From positions 124,001-188,000 of the forward strand of contig JAGIAD010000002.1 of assembly GCA_017745075.1 (NCBI GenBank): DNA of 64,000 nucleotides, given 5' to 3'. Of the stretch, positions 63,001 through 64,000 are shown piece by piece. Within the stretch, counting starts at the first letter, position 1, and every line of letters starts with the position of its first letter. The position numbers were made by a program, and so were the translations under genes. This DNA is from Sphingobacteriaceae bacterium (GTDB lineage Bacteria; Bacteroidota; Bacteroidia; Sphingobacteriales; Sphingobacteriaceae). Under the pieces are notes generated by a model. It ran no database searches. It was not told where the DNA came from and saw only the letters and a list, made by a program, of their open reading frames with translations.

Positions 63001-63188
63001 GCCCTAAAATCATAAGAAAATTAGGCTTAAGTCAGCTGAAATTATACGCTATTGCTGATAACGTATATATGTTCCAGCAATCAAAAAAATTACCAGATGC
63101 AGAAGCTGTTAGCGGATATGGGGAGTATAATGGAACTGGGTATCCTATTCCAAGAAAATATACTTTAGGTGTACAAGTTCAATTTTAA
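60009..63188 (+). CDS. SusC/RagA family TonB-linked outer membrane protein
   Basis: A 1059-aa transporter: signal about 1-29 (ending LAFAQ), carboxypeptidase-like domain at about 32-110 (IRGTVLDQSGKPIPGVSIIE), plug at about 120-250 with LYVVDGVPQ, IDVLKDASAAAIYGSRAANG and VILITTKKG, then the barrel ending in VQVQF. No STN domain. It begins a plus-strand pair with the SusD that follows after 12 bp. Substrate unknown, since the rest of the locus lies beyond the window. Confidence 0.93.
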   Translation: MEKNSTRHAYVKFLAVTLFYLLIPWLAFAQKTIRGTVLDQSGKPIPGVSIIEKGTKNGTSTNADGKFTLTVQKDGAIVTARIVGYRSVEKTAPASGAINFSLEEDNNTLNEVVTIGYQKITRKKTTAAISSISGKELANLPAASFDQLLQGRLSGVNVQNFTGQPGVAPTVSVRGNSTGSTSYDQFNVIRSPLYVVDGVPQSSDDYVPPGTGTGTNYMAGLNPNDIESIDVLKDASAAAIYGSRAANGVILITTKKGTGGDTRVTFNSYYGMVQRPNLRQATMGTTERRQKMEVLQRQLSYDQRVQLPYILTDSLNPAFNGHTDWQDLFYQTGKINDNNLSISGGTDNGTTYRFSGGYYDEDGIVKGTGFKRYSTRLNLTSRAMNKKLMINPIFYYSSASRGRGNEDPNDPSKPTKIGSGNLPSSLLNVSPEKLDYFVSKDGENLNRNVSNQFGANLNLAYEFNKHFTLNSQSSYTNDNTRRDVSMSNLLNNGFGNSSSSFSSSAMGLRTSNYLAYNGSINKHSFSAVAGQDIEYSLFQSTQASGYGGASDNIQTVTGFKQQNIYAYSNYIAHGLVAYYGRFNYDYDGKYLLSGTIRTDGSSGFGENNKYGVFPSVSAGWLLSEENFMKNLTNNPFTLIKIRGSYGVTGNEDKRNAYVQYNTYQVNNGSFSGNGGATSYNGVTAITPNFVNGVAQKDLSWEKSTQWNIGTDLEIDNGRYALSFDVYNKEVKQKLFNVDLPVTSGYDNAFTNAFAVRNAGLELTLTANPFRKEFKWNSSFNISYNKNQIMSLPNGGRDIILSGDRFDKNHVLSVGSPLNAFYLYRTKGVFSTSADIPQNPYTGERYRNSNGTFSAGDFYLADLDGDYFIDIFNDGINPDKAPIGDPNPRFTGGWTNNFSYKNFSLGIFVTFTLKRDVLNLFDSDRFTNATDANAVYNFASVSSPDLDRLNIWRNPGDQAEYAKLDLGSYRYYYTAAQSFFLEKGGYARIKSINLGYDFSPKIIRKLGLSQLKLYAIADNVYMFQQSKKLPDAEAVSGYGEYNGTGYPIPRKYTLGVQVQF

Positions 63189-63200
63189 TATCGTCAATAA

Positions 63201-64000
63201 ATGAAAAATATAATCACAAAAATCGGTGTACTTATTGCAGTGGCTACAGCGGTTACCGTAAGTTCCTGTAAAAAATTATTATATGAGGAACCTAAGGACG
63301 CACCTTACGAACAAACCTTCTGGCAGTCATCAAAGGATGTAAGAAGTGCCATTGCCGGTAATTATGCCATGATGCGCAGTGCGATTACTAATAAAAACAA
63401 TCGTTATTTTATGTATGGTGATGCTATTGCCAAAAACTATTTTACGATCCAGTATACAGGGGATGGTTTAGAAGGAATTCAGGGTGGAGATTTTACCTTT
63501 CAATACAATCTTAATACCTTGGCAAATTATACTTTATATTATAAAAGTATTGCCATGTCTAATCTGATTTTGAAAAAAGTAAATGCTATGAGCGATGCGC
63601 AATTGTCTGCTGAAGACGATCCTGCACAATTCCGGAATTCAGCGATTGGCCAGGCATATTTCCTTCGTGCATTAAGTTACTTTATGATGGTAAGGGTATG
63701 GGGTGATGTACCGTTGGTTACAGAGTCTTACGACGATCCGATCAATGCGCCACAATTGCCAAGAAGTTCAAAATCGGACGTTATGAAATTGATTGAAAAT
63801 GATTGTCACAAAGCCATTAATCTATTAAGCTGGAATTATGCCAATACCGGAGACGCAAAGGTTACTGCAAATAAAGGTTCAGTATATGCCCTTTTAGCGC
63901 ATTTGTATCTTTGGAGAGCAACCATGTCTGACGTTTCAGTTGATGCGCCTAATTTGACTGATGTGAACAATGCCGATACAACCATAAATACATTAATTAG
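63201..64000 (+). CDS. SusD/RagB family surface lipoprotein (partial, C-terminus off the right edge)
   Basis: The frame is open from an ATG at 63201 to the window end, 266 complete codons. Lipobox TVSSC with lipid on C23, then KKLLYEEPKDAPYEQTFW. IGQAYFLRALSYFMMVRVWGDVPLV is the best-known SusD signature, followed by KGSVYALLAHLYLWRA. It is the partner of the SusC just upstream. Confidence 0.92.
   Translation, partial: MKNIITKIGVLIAVATAVTVSSCKKLLYEEPKDAPYEQTFWQSSKDVRSAIAGNYAMMRSAITNKNNRYFMYGDAIAKNYFTIQYTGDGLEGIQGGDFTFQYNLNTLANYTLYYKSIAMSNLILKKVNAMSDAQLSAEDDPAQFRNSAIGQAYFLRALSYFMMVRVWGDVPLVTESYDDPINAPQLPRSSKSDVMKLIENDCHKAINLLSWNYANTGDAKVTANKGSVYALLAHLYLWRATMSDVSVDAPNLTDVNNADTTINTLI

Noticed and set aside
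1..64000. CRISPR arrays, rRNA, complete tRNA genes, integrase or transposase genes
   Set aside because: Looked for on both strands and not found; the only mobile-DNA traces are the inverted repeats and the tRNA-like fragment near 4.6-5.7 kb.

Overview
The window comes from a member of the Bacteroidota, most likely a Sphingobacteriaceae such as Pedobacter. The evidence is three SusC/SusD pairs (one truncated by the window edge), an ECF sigma/FecR/STN-SusC cascade, Bacteroidota-type -7 boxes (TAnnTTTG), and many families largely confined to this phylum (DUF5690, DUF6600, DUF6607, M57 lipoprotein). I see no rRNA, complete tRNA, CRISPR array or intact transposase.

Layout. (1) 1-5.7 kb, minus strand: probable defence island. 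A 1084-aa protein joins a Cap4/Mrr-like nuclease domain to a STAND-type P-loop NTPase and a long helical C-terminus (Avs-like). A second, unrecognised gene follows and runs off the left edge. About 1.3 kb of non-coding, repeat-scarred DNA follows, ending in a fragment that looks like the 3' end of a tRNA-Ser gene plus a strong terminator, a likely island boundary. (2) 6-8.5 kb: S41 peptidase divergent from a membrane-anchored winged-helix regulator, then gene debris. (3) 8.6-9.6 kb: alpha/beta hydrolase. (4) 9.7-19.6 kb, all plus strand: a probable organophosphonate (2-aminoethylphosphonate-type) utilisation locus with an XRE-cupin regulator, an exported alkaline-phosphatase-superfamily enzyme, a PhnX-like HAD hydrolase, a DUF5690 MFS transporter, a FAD oxidoreductase, and its own SusC/SusD. 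A shared TAAACAA-type palindrome recurs in its intergenic gaps. (5) 19.6-24.4 kb: serine hydrolase, XRE membrane regulator, retropepsin-like protease, GH43 pseudogene, single-domain response regulator.

(6) 24.8-27.4 kb: a very recognisable rifampin phosphotransferase with a good Bacteroidota promoter. (7) 27.6-35.5 kb: S9 (DPP-IV type) peptidase, NAD(P)-binding protein, M57 metalloprotease lipoprotein, DinB-like protein, a 59-aa hydrophilic protein, an RsmI-like methyltransferase and a glutamine-rich DUF6600 protein. (8) 35.6-43.9 kb, minus strand: a signalling-type glycan uptake locus (sigma factor, FecR anti-sigma, STN-SusC, SusD, discoidin-like surface lipoprotein). (9) 44-48.4 kb: HAD hydrolase, YtxH-like protein, beta-CASP ribonuclease, methyltransferase, LLM oxidoreductase. 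(10) 48.5-59.6 kb, minus strand: outer-membrane beta-barrel protein, DUF5694, M28 peptidase, and a probable iron/siderophore module (DUF6607, PepSY membrane protein, DUF4198, TonB-dependent receptor). (11) 60-64 kb: SusC and the start of SusD, cut by the right edge.

The strongest candidates for something undescribed are the two-gene STAND nuclease locus at the left edge and the phosphonate locus with its shared operator-like palindromes. Functions are inferred from motifs read by eye; no database search was run.
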